50,622 nucleotides of DNA from Planctomycetota bacterium (GCA_023434205.1 JAEYTB010000045.1:1-50622), one strand, 5' to 3'; numbered from the stretch's first letter, positions 15,980-24,685 are shown. Made by a program: numbers and translations. Notes: generated by a model from the letters alone, not told the origin.

Positions 15980-17275
15980 ATGATCGACTTCGTCTCAGAG
16001 CTCCAGTGGCGCAACCTCATCGCCCAGACCACCGGCGAGGAGGAGGTCCGCAAGCACCTCGCGACCGGCACGCGCAGGGCCTACGTGGGCTTCGACCCCA
16101 CCGCCGACTCGCTGACCATCGGCAACCTGGTGCCCATCATGCTTCTGCGCCACTTCCAGCGCGCGGGCCACACCCCCGTTGTGCTTGCCGGCGGCGGGAC
16201 GGGCCTCATCGGCGACCCCTCCGGCAAGTCCGCCGAACGCACGCTCCAGACCCGTGACAAGGTCGAGCACAACGTCAGCCGCCAGCTCCGCATCTTCGAG
16301 CGGCTGCTCGACTTCTCCGCGCCCAACAAACCAGTCGTCCTCAATAACGCCGACTGGCTCTGCTCGCTGAGCTTCATTGATGCGCTCCGCGATGTCGGCA
16401 AGTTCTTTTCCGTCAACGCCATGGTCCAGAAGGACTCGGTCCGGGAGCGGCTCACCAACCGCGACCAGGGCATCAGCTACACCGAGTTCTCGTACATGAT
16501 CCTCCAGTCCTACGACTTCCTGCACCTCCACGACAAGCACGCCGTCACGCTCCAGATGGGCGGCAACGACCAGTGGGGCAACATCACCGCCGGCACCGAC
16601 CTGATCCGCAAGGCCCATAGCGCTGCGGGCGGCCGGGCCCCGGAAGTCCACGCCCTCACCGCCCCCCTCGTCACCAAGGCCGACGGCGGCAAGTTCGGCA
16701 AGACCGAGTCCGGCGCCATCTGGCTCACCGCCGACCGCACTAGCCCCTATGCCTACTACCAGTTCTGGCTCAACGCCGACGACGCGGACGCCGTCCGCTT
16801 CCTCAAGATCTTCACCCTCCTCCCCCAAGACCAGGTCGACGCCCTCGCCCACTCCCTCGCCACCAACCCCGGCGCCCGCGAGGCCCAGCGAGCCCTCGCC
16901 CGCGAGGCCACCGCCCTCCTCCACGGCACCACCGAGCGCGACCACGCCGAGGCCGCCGCGAAGGCCCTCTTCTCCGGCGACATCTCCGGCTTGCCCGAAT
17001 CCACCCTCACCGAGGTCTTCGCCAGCGTCCCCAGCAGCAACCACGGCCGCGCGACGCTGGAAGGCGACGGCGTCCCAATCCTCGACCTGCTCGTCACGAC
17101 CAAACTCGCCGAGTCTAAGCGAGAGGCCAAGGAGTTCCTCTCCGGCGGCTCGGTCACCCTCAACGGCCGCAAGGTGGGGCTGGAAGACAAGGCCAAGGTC
17201 TCGGACCTGCTCCACGGCTCGATCATCGCCCTCCGCCGCGGCAAAAAGAACTGGCACGTCACCCGCTGGCAGTAG
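15980..17275 (+). CDS. tyrS: tyrosyl-tRNA synthetase
   Basis: This class I aminoacyl-tRNA synthetase charges tRNA-Tyr. In the 431-residue product the HIGH-equivalent is LTIGN at residues 45-49 and is followed by GGGTGLIGDPSGKSAER, a TyrRS signature. MGGNDQWGN lines the tyrosine pocket. The KMSKS-equivalent is KFGKT near residue 238. The last 70 residues form an S4-type RNA-binding domain (LAESKREAKEFLSGGSV). All elements are present and the length is normal for the bacterial type. The message looks leaderless. The TlpA-like gene starts shortly after the stop and may be cotranscribed. Confidence 0.97.
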   Translation: MIDFVSELQWRNLIAQTTGEEEVRKHLATGTRRAYVGFDPTADSLTIGNLVPIMLLRHFQRAGHTPVVLAGGGTGLIGDPSGKSAERTLQTRDKVEHNVSRQLRIFERLLDFSAPNKPVVLNNADWLCSLSFIDALRDVGKFFSVNAMVQKDSVRERLTNRDQGISYTEFSYMILQSYDFLHLHDKHAVTLQMGGNDQWGNITAGTDLIRKAHSAAGGRAPEVHALTAPLVTKADGGKFGKTESGAIWLTADRTSPYAYYQFWLNADDADAVRFLKIFTLLPQDQVDALAHSLATNPGAREAQRALAREATALLHGTTERDHAEAAAKALFSGDISGLPESTLTEVFASVPSSNHGRATLEGDGVPILDLLVTTKLAESKREAKEFLSGGSVTLNGRKVGLEDKAKVSDLLHGSIIALRRGKKNWHVTRWQ

Positions 17276-17302
17276 AATGTGTCCACCACCAGGAACCAAA
17301 CC

Positions 17303-18046
17303 ATGCTCCGCCCCACCCTCGCAATCCTGATCTGTGCCACGACTGTGCTTCACGGTCGTGTTCTTGCCCAGCAGACCCAGCCCGCCAAGCCCACGCCCCC
17401 CGTCCTTGAACTCCCCCCCGAAGTCAAGAAGCCCAAGCCCGAAGCCAAGCCCGACGCAACCCCCGGCGCCGCCAAGTACCCCGCGACGCCCGCCAAGAAG
17501 GTCAACGCCAAGCGAGACCTCCGCAACAAGCCCGCCCCCGCGCTCAAGGTCGAACGCTGGCTCAACGGCACGCCCAACCGCAAGGACAAGACCGTCCTCA
17601 TCGACTTCTGGGCCACCTGGTGCCCGCCCTGCCGCGCCCTCATCCCCGAGCTTGAGGAGTGGCACAACACCTACAAGGACGACCTGGTCATCATCGGCAT
17701 CAGCAACGAAGCGCCCGACGCGGTGCTTGAGTTCATGAAGTCCAACAAGATGTCGTACACCGTCTGCGTCGACAGCAAGAGCACGACCTCCAAGTCAATC
17801 GGCGTCGAGGGCATCCCGCATGTGTTGATCATCAGCAGCGACAACATCGTCCGCTGGCAGGGCTTCCCCTACGGCGAGGAGCGCCTCACCGAGGACACCC
17901 TCAAGCAGATCATCGAGGCCGACAAGGCCGCCCGCGCCGCGAAGAAGTCCGGCCGCCCCTCCAGCCCCGCAACGCCCGTCAAGCCCGAGAAGCCCAGCAC
18001 CCCGCTCATCCAGCCAGCGCCAGAGAAAGCGCCCGGACGCAAGTGA
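17303..18046 (+). CDS. TlpA-like secreted thioredoxin-fold protein
   Basis: I chose the ATG at 17303 because AGGA lies eight bases upstream and the product then starts with a signal peptide (MLRPTLAILICATTVLHGRVLAQ). A Pro/Lys-rich linker leads to a thioredoxin fold with DFWATWCPPCR, whose CPPC pair is the redox centre. EGIPHVLII supplies the cis-proline loop. The last 45 residues or so are Lys/Pro/Ala-rich and probably disordered. The likely role is reduction or isomerisation of disulfides, or cytochrome maturation, outside the cytoplasm. The stop abuts the stop of the convergent methyltransferase with no gap. TAGAAT at 17273-17278 could be its own -10 box. Confidence 0.88.
   Translation: MLRPTLAILICATTVLHGRVLAQQTQPAKPTPPVLELPPEVKKPKPEAKPDATPGAAKYPATPAKKVNAKRDLRNKPAPALKVERWLNGTPNRKDKTVLIDFWATWCPPCRALIPELEEWHNTYKDDLVIIGISNEAPDAVLEFMKSNKMSYTVCVDSKSTTSKSIGVEGIPHVLIISSDNIVRWQGFPYGEERLTEDTLKQIIEADKAARAAKKSGRPSSPATPVKPEKPSTPLIQPAPEKAPGRK
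17338..17360 (+). repeat. hairpin inside the TlpA-like signal-peptide coding region
   Basis: CACGACTGTG and CACGGTCGTG pair around a CTT loop with one G-U pair in RNA. It closely matches the hairpin at 6854-6877 in both arms and loop. Here it lies within the first 60 coding bases, where it could slow translation; whether that matters is unknown. Confidence 0.5.
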
Positions 18047-18649
18047 TCACGCCCGCCCGAACCGCGCGACCCAGTTATACCCCGCGCGCACGCACTCCTC
18101 GACCACCAGACCTGCGCCGGCGCCCAGCGCATCCACTTCGGCGCGCCGCAGCAGCGGCATGTTGATCCCGTTCATCCGCCGCAGCGCCCAGAACCCGTAC
18201 CCCGGCACGCACCGCGCCAGGATCAGCACCACCAGCTTTCCCCCCGGCGCGAGCCCCCGCGCCAGGTTCGCCACCGCCTCCGCCCGCCGCGGAACAAACT
18301 CCAGCACCCCAGCGCACACAATCCGGTCGTACACCGGCTCCAGGGCGACCGTCAGCAGGTCGCCTTGCACGGTCGCGATCCCCAACCGCTCCCGCGCCTG
18401 GGTCAGCATCGCCTCCGACACGTCCAGCCCCGTCACCACCGCGCCGCGCTCCAGCAGCGCCGCGGCGTAGTGCCCCGTCCCGCACCCCGCGTCCAGCACG
18501 CGGTGGCCCGGGGTGACCTGTGCGAGCCGGAGCACCGCGGGCGTCTCCAGCCCGCGCAGATACCGCCACAGCCCGCGTCGCGAGCCCTGCTCGTACCGGC
18601 CAGCGCGCTCCGCGTAGTACCGGCGGGCGGCGATCGTCGACTCGTCCAT
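18047..18649 (-). CDS. class I SAM-dependent methyltransferase
   Basis: The 200-residue product has the SAM-binding motif I VLDAGCGTGHYA near residues 50-61, followed by the acidic end of strand 2 (GLDVSEAML) and the motif around VCAGVLEFVP. This is the UbiE/COQ5-like Methyltransf_11 fold. The substrate is not evident; small-molecule or lipid methylation is plausible. It lies just downstream of the cardiolipin synthase gene on the same strand (11 bases apart), yet TAGGAT ends seven bases before its ATG, so it may also have its own leaderless transcript. Its stop touches that of the TlpA-like gene. Confidence 0.85.
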   Translation of the reverse strand: MDESTIAARRYYAERAGRYEQGSRRGLWRYLRGLETPAVLRLAQVTPGHRVLDAGCGTGHYAAALLERGAVVTGLDVSEAMLTQARERLGIATVQGDLLTVALEPVYDRIVCAGVLEFVPRRAEAVANLARGLAPGGKLVVLILARCVPGYGFWALRRMNGINMPLLRRAEVDALGAGAGLVVEECVRAGYNWVARFGRA

Positions 18650-18656
18650 GCCGCGG

Positions 18657-18662
18657 ATCCTA
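18657..18662 (-). promoter_or_regulatory. candidate -10 element (TAGGAT) inside the cls stop region
   Basis: Read on the minus strand, TAGGAT ends seven bases before the methyltransferase ATG. Its first three bases are the stop codon of the cardiolipin synthase gene. No Shine-Dalgarno sequence is present. Confidence 0.4.
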
Positions 18663-20096
18663 CAGCAGCGGGCTGGCGAGCATCGCGGCGTTCTGGACCA
18701 TGGACCGGTACAGGGGCCGCCGCTTCCAGAGCTCGAGCACGACCTCGGCGGAGTCGGCGATGTACTGGGTCTGGCAGAAGCGGAGCTGGGCGGTGGCGTC
18801 CTTCTCGTACAGCAGCAGGTTGAGCTCGAAGTTCAGAAAGAACGAGCGGATGTCGAAGTTGGCGGACCCGATCATTGCGAACCCGTCGTCCACGGTCATG
18901 GTCTTGGCGTGCAGCATGCCCGCCTTGTTCAGGTAGATGTGGACCTTGGCCTCCAGCAGCTGCGTGAAGTAGCCCCTGCCCGCGAGGTCGGTCAGCAGGT
19001 TGTCGCTCACGTCGGGGATGACGACCTCCACCAGCACGCCGCGGGCCGAGGCCAGGCGCAGTGCCGTCACCAGCGCCTCATCGGGGACGAAGTACGGCGT
19101 GGTGATGATCACCCGCCGGCGGGCCGAGTGCAGCGCCTCGATGATGATGTCCCGCATGATGGCGTTGAGCCCGCCGCTGGGGCCGGTGGGCACAACCTGG
19201 ATCGGCACGCGGTCGGGCGTCTGGCACGCCGGGAACAGGCCCTGCTCGGGGATCGAGGCCTCGGTCTCGAAGCACCAGTCGTCCAGGAACACCGCCTGGA
19301 GCTGCCCGACGGTGGGGCCGACGATCCGCGCGGTCAGGTCCTGCCACACGCCGCCGCGCTTGTGGCCCATGTCCGTGCGGACGATGTTGTGCGATCCGGT
19401 GTAGGCCACCGCGCCGTCGATGATCGCCAGCTTGCGGTGGTTCCGCAGGTCCAGGCGAGAGAGCAGCCGGCGCAGGTTGCGCACGGGCAGGTTCGCCTTG
19501 ACCTCCACGCCCTGCTGCTCCAGCGTGTCGGAGAGGTCGCTGAACAGGAAGAACGATCCCGCGGCGTCGGCGAGCAGGCGGCACTTCACGCCCCGCTGCG
19601 CCGCCCGCGCGAGAGCCGCGCCCACCCGCCGGCCCACGTCGTCGTCCTCAAAGATGAAGTAGAGCAGGTGGACGTGGTGGGTGGCCTTGTCGATGTCCTC
19701 GATCAGCAGGTCCACGAACCGTGCCGCGTGGGGCAGGAGCTCGACCTGGTTGCCGCCCAGGATGGGCATGCCCACGAGGTTGGCCGCGACGTTAACGAGC
19801 GCGTGCTGGTGCTCGTCGATCTGCGGGCGGGTGACGAACGAGCGGTTCACGCCCGGGTGCTGGGACATGTGCTCGATATGCACCGATTGCACGTACTTCT
19901 TCGCCCGCCGCCGGCCCAGGCGACGCTCGCCGATGAGGTAGTACAGGATCAGCCCCAGCCAGGGCAGCCACAGCGACAGGGCCAGCCACGCGAGGGCCAC
20001 CGCCGGCCGCTGCGGGCGCGTGATCACCACCAGCAGCATCCAGATCCGGATGGCCCACTCGATGACCTCAAGGACCAGTGAAAGGGTGACTTCCAT
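18660..20096 (-). CDS. cls: cardiolipin synthase (phospholipase D family)
   Basis: This membrane enzyme condenses two phosphatidylglycerols to cardiolipin. The 478-residue protein starts with two membrane helices (about residues 5-25 and 33-55). It has two HxKxxxxD catalytic motifs: HRKLAIID at residues 220-227 with GSHN after it, and HAKTMTVDD at 396-404 with GSANFD after it. Domain order, spacing and length match bacterial ClsA-type synthases. A methyltransferase follows in the same direction. Upstream, TACACT lies about 19 bases before the ATG and may be its -10 element. Confidence 0.95.
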   Translation of the reverse strand: MEVTLSLVLEVIEWAIRIWMLLVVITRPQRPAVALAWLALSLWLPWLGLILYYLIGERRLGRRRAKKYVQSVHIEHMSQHPGVNRSFVTRPQIDEHQHALVNVAANLVGMPILGGNQVELLPHAARFVDLLIEDIDKATHHVHLLYFIFEDDDVGRRVGAALARAAQRGVKCRLLADAAGSFFLFSDLSDTLEQQGVEVKANLPVRNLRRLLSRLDLRNHRKLAIIDGAVAYTGSHNIVRTDMGHKRGGVWQDLTARIVGPTVGQLQAVFLDDWCFETEASIPEQGLFPACQTPDRVPIQVVPTGPSGGLNAIMRDIIIEALHSARRRVIITTPYFVPDEALVTALRLASARGVLVEVVIPDVSDNLLTDLAGRGYFTQLLEAKVHIYLNKAGMLHAKTMTVDDGFAMIGSANFDIRSFFLNFELNLLLYEKDATAQLRFCQTQYIADSAEVVLELWKRRPLYRSMVQNAAMLASPLL

Positions 20097-20137
20097 ACGA
20101 GCGCCCGCGCGGCCGAGTGTACCGGCGCCGGGCGCGG

Positions 20138-20662
20138 TTAGTTCGCCGGTGGGGAGGGCAGCTCGCAGAGAGGATCGAACCAGCTCAGCGAATCCGGGGC
20201 CGTTCGAGCGGCCCGCCGCGGCTCAGCGCGGCCTTCGGACTGCGATCGGCCCCAGCGGTGCGCCGCGGCGTCGGGGGCGTGGTGGGGCGCGGCGCAGAGC
20301 TCGATGCGGTGGCCGTCGGGGTCCATCACGCAGACCGAGAGCGCCCGGCCGCGGGTCACAAGCTGCGAGGTCTGGGCGCCCAGCAGGCGGGCCAGCATGT
20401 ACAGGTCCAGCAGCTCGGCCGTCGACTCAAGCTCCAGGAGCATCCCGCCACCACCGACAGACCCGCGGCTGCGGCGGAGGACCAGGCAGCGGTAGCCGTG
20501 GGCCAGCAGGGGTGAGACCAGCGTGACGCGTGTGTCGCTGTAGCCCCAGCCGTCCGCGGGGACGAAGCCGAGCAGGTCGGCGTAGAAGGCCCGCGAGCGG
20601 GCCAGGTCCGAGACGCCCAGCTCGATGGCGGGAGTAGACGCGCGTGGGGCGGCGGTAGGCAT
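20138..20662 (-). CDS. VOC-family (glyoxalase/bleomycin-resistance fold) protein
   Basis: This is a 174-residue protein of the vicinal-oxygen-chelate fold. The region IELGVSDLARSRAFYADLLGF is the hallmark first beta-alpha unit. DPDGHRIELC near the C-terminus is the second conserved strand, with the usual metal-ligand glutamate. Members act as dioxygenases, glyoxalases or drug-binding proteins, so substrate cannot be stated. The start is a choice: the ATG at 20662 begins just before the domain, while the frame is open to 20716. The last 40 residues or so are low-complexity. A 22-base sequence shared with another intergenic region lies upstream. Confidence 0.75.
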   Translation of the reverse strand: MPTAAPRASTPAIELGVSDLARSRAFYADLLGFVPADGWGYSDTRVTLVSPLLAHGYRCLVLRRSRGSVGGGGMLLELESTAELLDLYMLARLLGAQTSQLVTRGRALSVCVMDPDGHRIELCAAPHHAPDAAAHRWGRSQSEGRAEPRRAARTAPDSLSWFDPLCELPSPPAN

Positions 20663-20698
20663 GGGGCCAAGTCTCAGCCGGGGGGCTGAAGGACCTCT

Positions 20699-20720
20699 AA
20701 AAGGACTGTGAATCACCCGG
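20699..20720. repeat. 22-bp dispersed repeat, copy 1
   Basis: AAAAGGACTGTGAATCACCC and the next two bases (GG) match the sequence at 25139-25160 at 20 of 22 positions. This copy lies between the kinase stop and the VOC start, both on the minus strand. Confidence 0.6.
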
Positions 20721-20728
20721 CCCGTGCC

Positions 20729-22255
20729 CTAGACCGCGACGGGCTCATGGGTTGCACGCGGCGGCGGGGGGGCGGGCTCGGACGCGCGGGCGATGGGGAG
20801 CCGGACGCGGAAGGTGCAGCCGCCCTCGGGGTCGTTGCGCGCGTCGATGGTGCCCGAGTGCAGGTCCACGATGCTCTTGGAGATGGTGAGGCCCAGGCCG
20901 CTGCCGCGGCGCGAGGCGGTTTTGCCCGGGGCCTGCTGGAAGCGGTCGAAGATGCGGTCGAGGTATTCGTCGGGGACGCCGGGGCCCTGGTCTTTGACGG
21001 TGAAGATGAGCGTGCCGTGGGAGTTGCCGATGGGGGCGGGGTCGTACTGGAGCCGGACGGCGACAGTGTCGCCCTTTTTGGAGAACTGGACAGCGTTGCG
21101 GATGAGGTTGTCGGCGACGACGCGGAGGAGCTCGGCGTCGCCTCGGATCATGGCGTCAGGCTGCTCGTCGGTGGGCTCGTAGAGGTTGAGGCCGAGCTTG
21201 ACGCCGTGCTGGCGGGCGTAGAGGGTCGAGTGCTCCACGGCGTCGAGGACGACGTCGTTCATGGGGACGTGGGCCTCGGCGAGGAACTGCTTGCCGTGGC
21301 CGAAGCGTGCGAGCATGAGGAAGCTCTCGACGAGCTTTCCGAGCCAGCGCATTTCCTCTTCGACGCTGAGGACGAATCGCTCGTAGGGTTCGAGGGCCTT
21401 GCGGGTCTCGGCGGCGAGCTGGGTGTTGATGCCGGGGACGGCGTAGCGCGGGGCGGCGCGCATCTGCTTGAGGACCTGGGCCTCGGTCAGGAGCGCCGAG
21501 AGCGGGGTCTTCAGCTCGTGGCTGACCTCGGACATGAAGCGTTCCTGGCTGCGGAACGCGACGGCCATGCGCTCGAGCATGGTGTTGAGGTCGGCGATCA
21601 TGTGGCCGATCTCGTCGTCGGTCCGCGCGATCTTGACGCGCTCGTCCAGTCGGGTGGGGCTGACCTCACGCACGGCGCGGGCGACGCGGTTGATGCGGTT
21701 CACGACCGACCCGGAGACGACCCAGCCGCCCACGGCGGAGCCGATGAGCCCGATTGCTACCGCGGCGAGCAGGGTGCGGACCAGCGAGGCGTGGAGCAGG
21801 TCGAGCGGCGCGAGCGAGAGGCCCGCGTAGATGGTGAGGGGCTGGCCGTCGATGACGGCCTTGGCGTAGCTGATGTGGAACCGCTCGTCGACCCCGGTGT
21901 CGGACCGGCGGACGTGGACAAGGTGGGACTCGTCGAGGACCGAGGGTGCGAAGAGCCCGTCGGGCGCGGTAGAGGCCAGGATCTTCTGGCTGTCGTCGCG
22001 GACCTCGATGACGTACTCGTCGCGCTCGGGGTCGAACTCATCGACGCGCTGGGGGAGGTTGGTGATGCCGCCCTCGCCCAGGAGGCGGACAAGCTTGGGG
22101 ATGGCGTCATCGAGCCGGCGCTCAACCTCACGCCGGACGTAGACCTCGCGTGCGAGCGGCAGGGCGATGGCGAGGCCGAGCTGGAACAGGCCGGTCCATA
22201 TGAAGAACGCGGCCGCAAGGCGGAATCGGAGGGTGCGGACAAACGGCGGCAACAC
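20729..22255 (-). CDS. sensor histidine kinase with HAMP domain
   Basis: This is a 508-residue membrane kinase. Helix 1 lies at about residues 12-32, an extracytoplasmic sensor spans about 35-155 and helix 2 about 157-180. A HAMP linker covers roughly 180-232. The phospho-accepting H246 sits in SEVSHELKTPLSA. The ATP-binding domain has DNLIRNAVQFSKKGD, KDQGPGVP and GSGLGLTISKSIV. The organisation is like that of copper, antibiotic or envelope-stress kinases of the BaeS/CusS group, but the signal is unknown. The gene follows its regulator with 27 bases between them, so they form an operon read leftwards. Confidence 0.93.
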   Translation of the reverse strand: MLPPFVRTLRFRLAAAFFIWTGLFQLGLAIALPLAREVYVRREVERRLDDAIPKLVRLLGEGGITNLPQRVDEFDPERDEYVIEVRDDSQKILASTAPDGLFAPSVLDESHLVHVRRSDTGVDERFHISYAKAVIDGQPLTIYAGLSLAPLDLLHASLVRTLLAAVAIGLIGSAVGGWVVSGSVVNRINRVARAVREVSPTRLDERVKIARTDDEIGHMIADLNTMLERMAVAFRSQERFMSEVSHELKTPLSALLTEAQVLKQMRAAPRYAVPGINTQLAAETRKALEPYERFVLSVEEEMRWLGKLVESFLMLARFGHGKQFLAEAHVPMNDVVLDAVEHSTLYARQHGVKLGLNLYEPTDEQPDAMIRGDAELLRVVADNLIRNAVQFSKKGDTVAVRLQYDPAPIGNSHGTLIFTVKDQGPGVPDEYLDRIFDRFQQAPGKTASRRGSGLGLTISKSIVDLHSGTIDARNDPEGGCTFRVRLPIARASEPAPPPPRATHEPVAV

Positions 22256-22282
22256 TGGTCCTTCCCACTCGGCCGGCGCCGG

Positions 22283-22960
22283 TCAGGGCCGGTGAGCGCT
22301 GAACATATAGCCGGTGCCGATGATCGTGTGGATCAGCGGCGAGTCGAACTCCTTGTCGATCTTACGCCGGAGCATGGAGACGTAGACGTCGATCACGTTG
22401 GAGGAGGTGTCGAAGTTCATGTCCCAGACGTGCTCGCCGATCTGGGTGCGGGTGAGGACGCGGTCGGCGTTGCGCATGAAGTACTCGAGGAGGGCGAACT
22501 CCTTGCTGGTGAGCTGGATGACCTGGCCGGCCCGCTTGACGTTGCGCTTGGCGAGGTCGAGCTCGACGTCGCCCACGCGGAGGACGGCGGCCTCGGTGGC
22601 CTGGCCGCGCCGGAGCAGGGCCCGCACCCGGGCGATCAGCTCGTCGAACTCGAAGGGCTTGGCCAGGAAGTCGTCAGCGCCCGCGTTGAGCCCCGCGACC
22701 TTGTCGCTGGTGGCGCTGATGGCCGAGAGGATCAGGATGGGGGTCTTGACGCCCCGCCGGCGGAGTGCCCGGCAGACGTCCATGCCGTCCCGGTCGGGCA
22801 GCATGAGGTCCAGGACCACGACGTCGTAGGGGGAGAGGGCGGCGGCCTCCTCGCCCTCAAAGCCGGTGTGGAAGGTGTCGACCGCGTAGCCCTGTTCCTT
22901 CAGGCCCTGGGCGATGGCGGCGGCCATTTTGGGGTTGTCTTCGATGACGAGGGTTCGCAT
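22283..22960 (-). CDS. OmpR/PhoB-family response regulator
   Basis: This is the partner of the kinase downstream. With the ATG at 22960 the protein has 225 residues and starts directly at the first receiver strand (MRTLVIEDN). Phospho-acceptor D51 lies in VVLDLMLPDRDG and the conserved lysine in LAKPFEFDELIARV. The winged-helix domain (about residues 128-222) contains TRTQIGEHVWDMNFDTSSNV and VDVYVSMLRRKID. An in-frame ATG at 23104, preceded by CGGAG, would add 48 Pro/Ala/Thr/Gln-rich residues unlike any receiver; AAAGGCGA before 22960 supports the shorter form. Both starts remain possible. Confidence 0.92.
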   Translation of the reverse strand: MRTLVIEDNPKMAAAIAQGLKEQGYAVDTFHTGFEGEEAAALSPYDVVVLDLMLPDRDGMDVCRALRRRGVKTPILILSAISATSDKVAGLNAGADDFLAKPFEFDELIARVRALLRRGQATEAAVLRVGDVELDLAKRNVKRAGQVIQLTSKEFALLEYFMRNADRVLTRTQIGEHVWDMNFDTSSNVIDVYVSMLRRKIDKEFDSPLIHTIIGTGYMFSAHRP

Positions 22961-23210
22961 GGTGGTCGCCTTTGTTGAGTCCGACGCGTTGTCGGGCTGA
23001 GTTTGAACGGGGGTCGCGCGGGCGGGGGCCGGGGCGGTCTCGGCCAACCGGTTTTGGGCTCGGCCGGGGGTGGTTGGGGAACTTTGAGGGTTCACGGTGG
23101 GCATTGTCGTGTACTCCGATGGCTTGGCAAGGCACGATTTGGGGAAAAGGCTGCCCGGCCCCGGGCAGGGGCGGGGCGGCCGAGCATGAGGAGTTTCGTA
23201 GGTCTAGCGG

Positions 23211-24557
23211 TCATCTGGACTTAGAGGTGCTGCCCCCGCTGAAGCCGCCGCTGCCGGTGGTTCCGCCGGAGGTCGAAGAGCCGGAACGGGTACGGGTGTT
23301 GTCGTCGTCGCCGCGCCCGGAGGAGGCGCTGTCGCCGCTGCCGAAAAGGTTGCCCAGCATGGACTTGACGCGGAGGTTGTTGGTGATCTCCTTGACGCCC
23401 CAGACGCTGTCGATGATGTCCTCGATCTGGTGCTTGGTACGGCGGCTGTCGACGCTGCCCGAGAGCGTGACGTCGCCGCTCTGGACGGTGACTTCGATCT
23501 GGTCAAGGTCGATGTCGGACTGCTGGAGGAGCTTGTCGATCACTTCCTCGCGGAGGCGGTCGTCCGAGCGCTGGTAGCCCTTGGGGCCGCGCCGGGAGCG
23601 GACGTCGGTGTGGCGGCCGGCCTGGGTGCCGTAGCCCGCGGCGGTGGCGCCGCCGATGCCGCCGGTGTAGGCGCCGGCGCCGTAAGCACCGGACCCGCCG
23701 AAGCTTCCCCCGTAACCGCCCATGCCGCTGGAGCCCATGCCCGAGGACCCGAAGCTCGGCGAGCCATAGGAACCGGAACCGCCGTACCCACCCGAGCCGC
23801 CCCAGTTTGAACCCCCCTGCGAGCCGAAGCCGCTGCCGTAGCTTTGCGAGCCGGAGCCGAAGCTGCCGTAGTCTGAGCCGCGGGACTGGCCCTGCTGGTT
23901 GCCCCAACCCTGATTACCCCACCCCTGGTTGCCCCAGGCCTGGTGGCCCTGATTTCCCTGATTGCCCCAGCCCTGGGCGCTGGAACCTTGGTTGCTCCAG
24001 CCCTGGTTCCCGAATGGGGACGTGCCGCCCTGGCCGGCGGAGCCGTAGGACTGGAGGCCGCCGTAGCCGCCGGAGCTGGTGCCGAACCCGCCCTGCTGGC
24101 CGTAGCCCCCGCCGAACTGGGAGCCGTAGCCCTGCGATCCGTAGCCCTGCGATCCGTAGCCCTGCGACCCGTACTGGTGGGTGCCGGACGGCGATCCGTA
24201 GCCCTGCCAGGACGATCCGCCCGAAGGCTGATTGTGGGATTGGGGGTTCCAGCCGCCGCTGTAGGAACTGCCGGACTGGCCGAAGCTGGAGCCCATCTGC
24301 CCCTGCCCGCCGTAGCCCTGCGAGCCGGTGGAATAGGGCTGGTAGCCGCCGAAGCCGCCCTGCGACTGGCCGTAGCCCTGTCCGCCCTGACCGGAGCCGG
24401 AGAAGGACGGATCCTGGCGGCGGCCTTCACCCTGCGAGGACGAGTAGCCGGGGTCGTTGAACTGGCTGGAGGAGTACGAGCCCCCCTGCCACTGGCCACG
24501 CTGGTTGTGGTCGTTGCGGTCGCTGTCGTAGGAAGAGCGGCGGTCATCATGCTGCAT
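23211..24557 (-). CDS. BON-domain protein with long Gly/Ser/Gln/Tyr-rich prion-like region
   Basis: The 448-residue product divides in two. Residues 1-310 or so are low complexity, built of G, S, Q, Y, N and W with repeats such as SQGYG and WGNQG and very few charges or large aliphatics. About residues 330-395 form a BON domain (LREEVIDKLLQQ, then VTLSGSVDSRRTKHQIEDI), a small fold linked to membranes or osmotic shock. A Ser/Gly tail ends the protein. AAGGAG six bases before the ATG at 24557 fixes the start. There is no signal peptide, so it looks cytoplasmic. Low-complexity BON proteins occur near stress genes in other bacteria, and phase separation or desiccation protection is a hypothesis. 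Confidence 0.85.
   Translation of the reverse strand: MQHDDRRSSYDSDRNDHNQRGQWQGGSYSSSQFNDPGYSSSQGEGRRQDPSFSGSGQGGQGYGQSQGGFGGYQPYSTGSQGYGGQGQMGSSFGQSGSSYSGGWNPQSHNQPSGGSSWQGYGSPSGTHQYGSQGYGSQGYGSQGYGSQFGGGYGQQGGFGTSSGGYGGLQSYGSAGQGGTSPFGNQGWSNQGSSAQGWGNQGNQGHQAWGNQGWGNQGWGNQQGQSRGSDYGSFGSGSQSYGSGFGSQGGSNWGGSGGYGGSGSYGSPSFGSSGMGSSGMGGYGGSFGGSGAYGAGAYTGGIGGATAAGYGTQAGRHTDVRSRRGPKGYQRSDDRLREEVIDKLLQQSDIDLDQIEVTVQSGDVTLSGSVDSRRTKHQIEDIIDSVWGVKEITNNLRVKSMLGNLFGSGDSASSGRGDDDNTRTRSGSSTSGGTTGSGGFSGGSTSKSR
24124..24168 (-). repeat. three tandem 15-bp units encoding SQGYG
   Basis: The unit CCGTAGCCCTGCGAT occurs three times in a row with one base change in the third. It lies in the low-complexity part of the BON protein and encodes repeated SQGYG. 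Less regular copies surround it. Confidence 0.8.
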
Positions 24558-24685
24558 GGGCATCTCCTTGAGTGTCCTGGTGCGTGGTCGGAAGACACGA
24601 TCTCCCGCGGCCCTGAACAGCATGAGCGCTTGGTTCCAGGGCGTAAGGTTTGTCTGAATGAATAAGTGAAAAGTGAGGGTGTTGT

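Noticed and set aside
20160..20200. GGATCGAACC-like sequence resembling a tRNA T-arm
   Set aside because: No acceptor stem, anticodon arm or D-arm can be built around it, and it lies in the coding region of the VOC protein.
20708..22978. A 756-codon plus-strand open frame
   Set aside because: It is antisense to the kinase and regulator genes, whose domains are unmistakable. Its Gly/Glu/Asp/Val-rich product is what reversed GC-rich coding sequence gives.
23800..24480. Repetitive sequence that might be a CRISPR array
   Set aside because: The repeats are short, in frame and irregular, and encode the Gly/Ser/Gln/Tyr region of the BON protein; there are no unique spacers of constant length.
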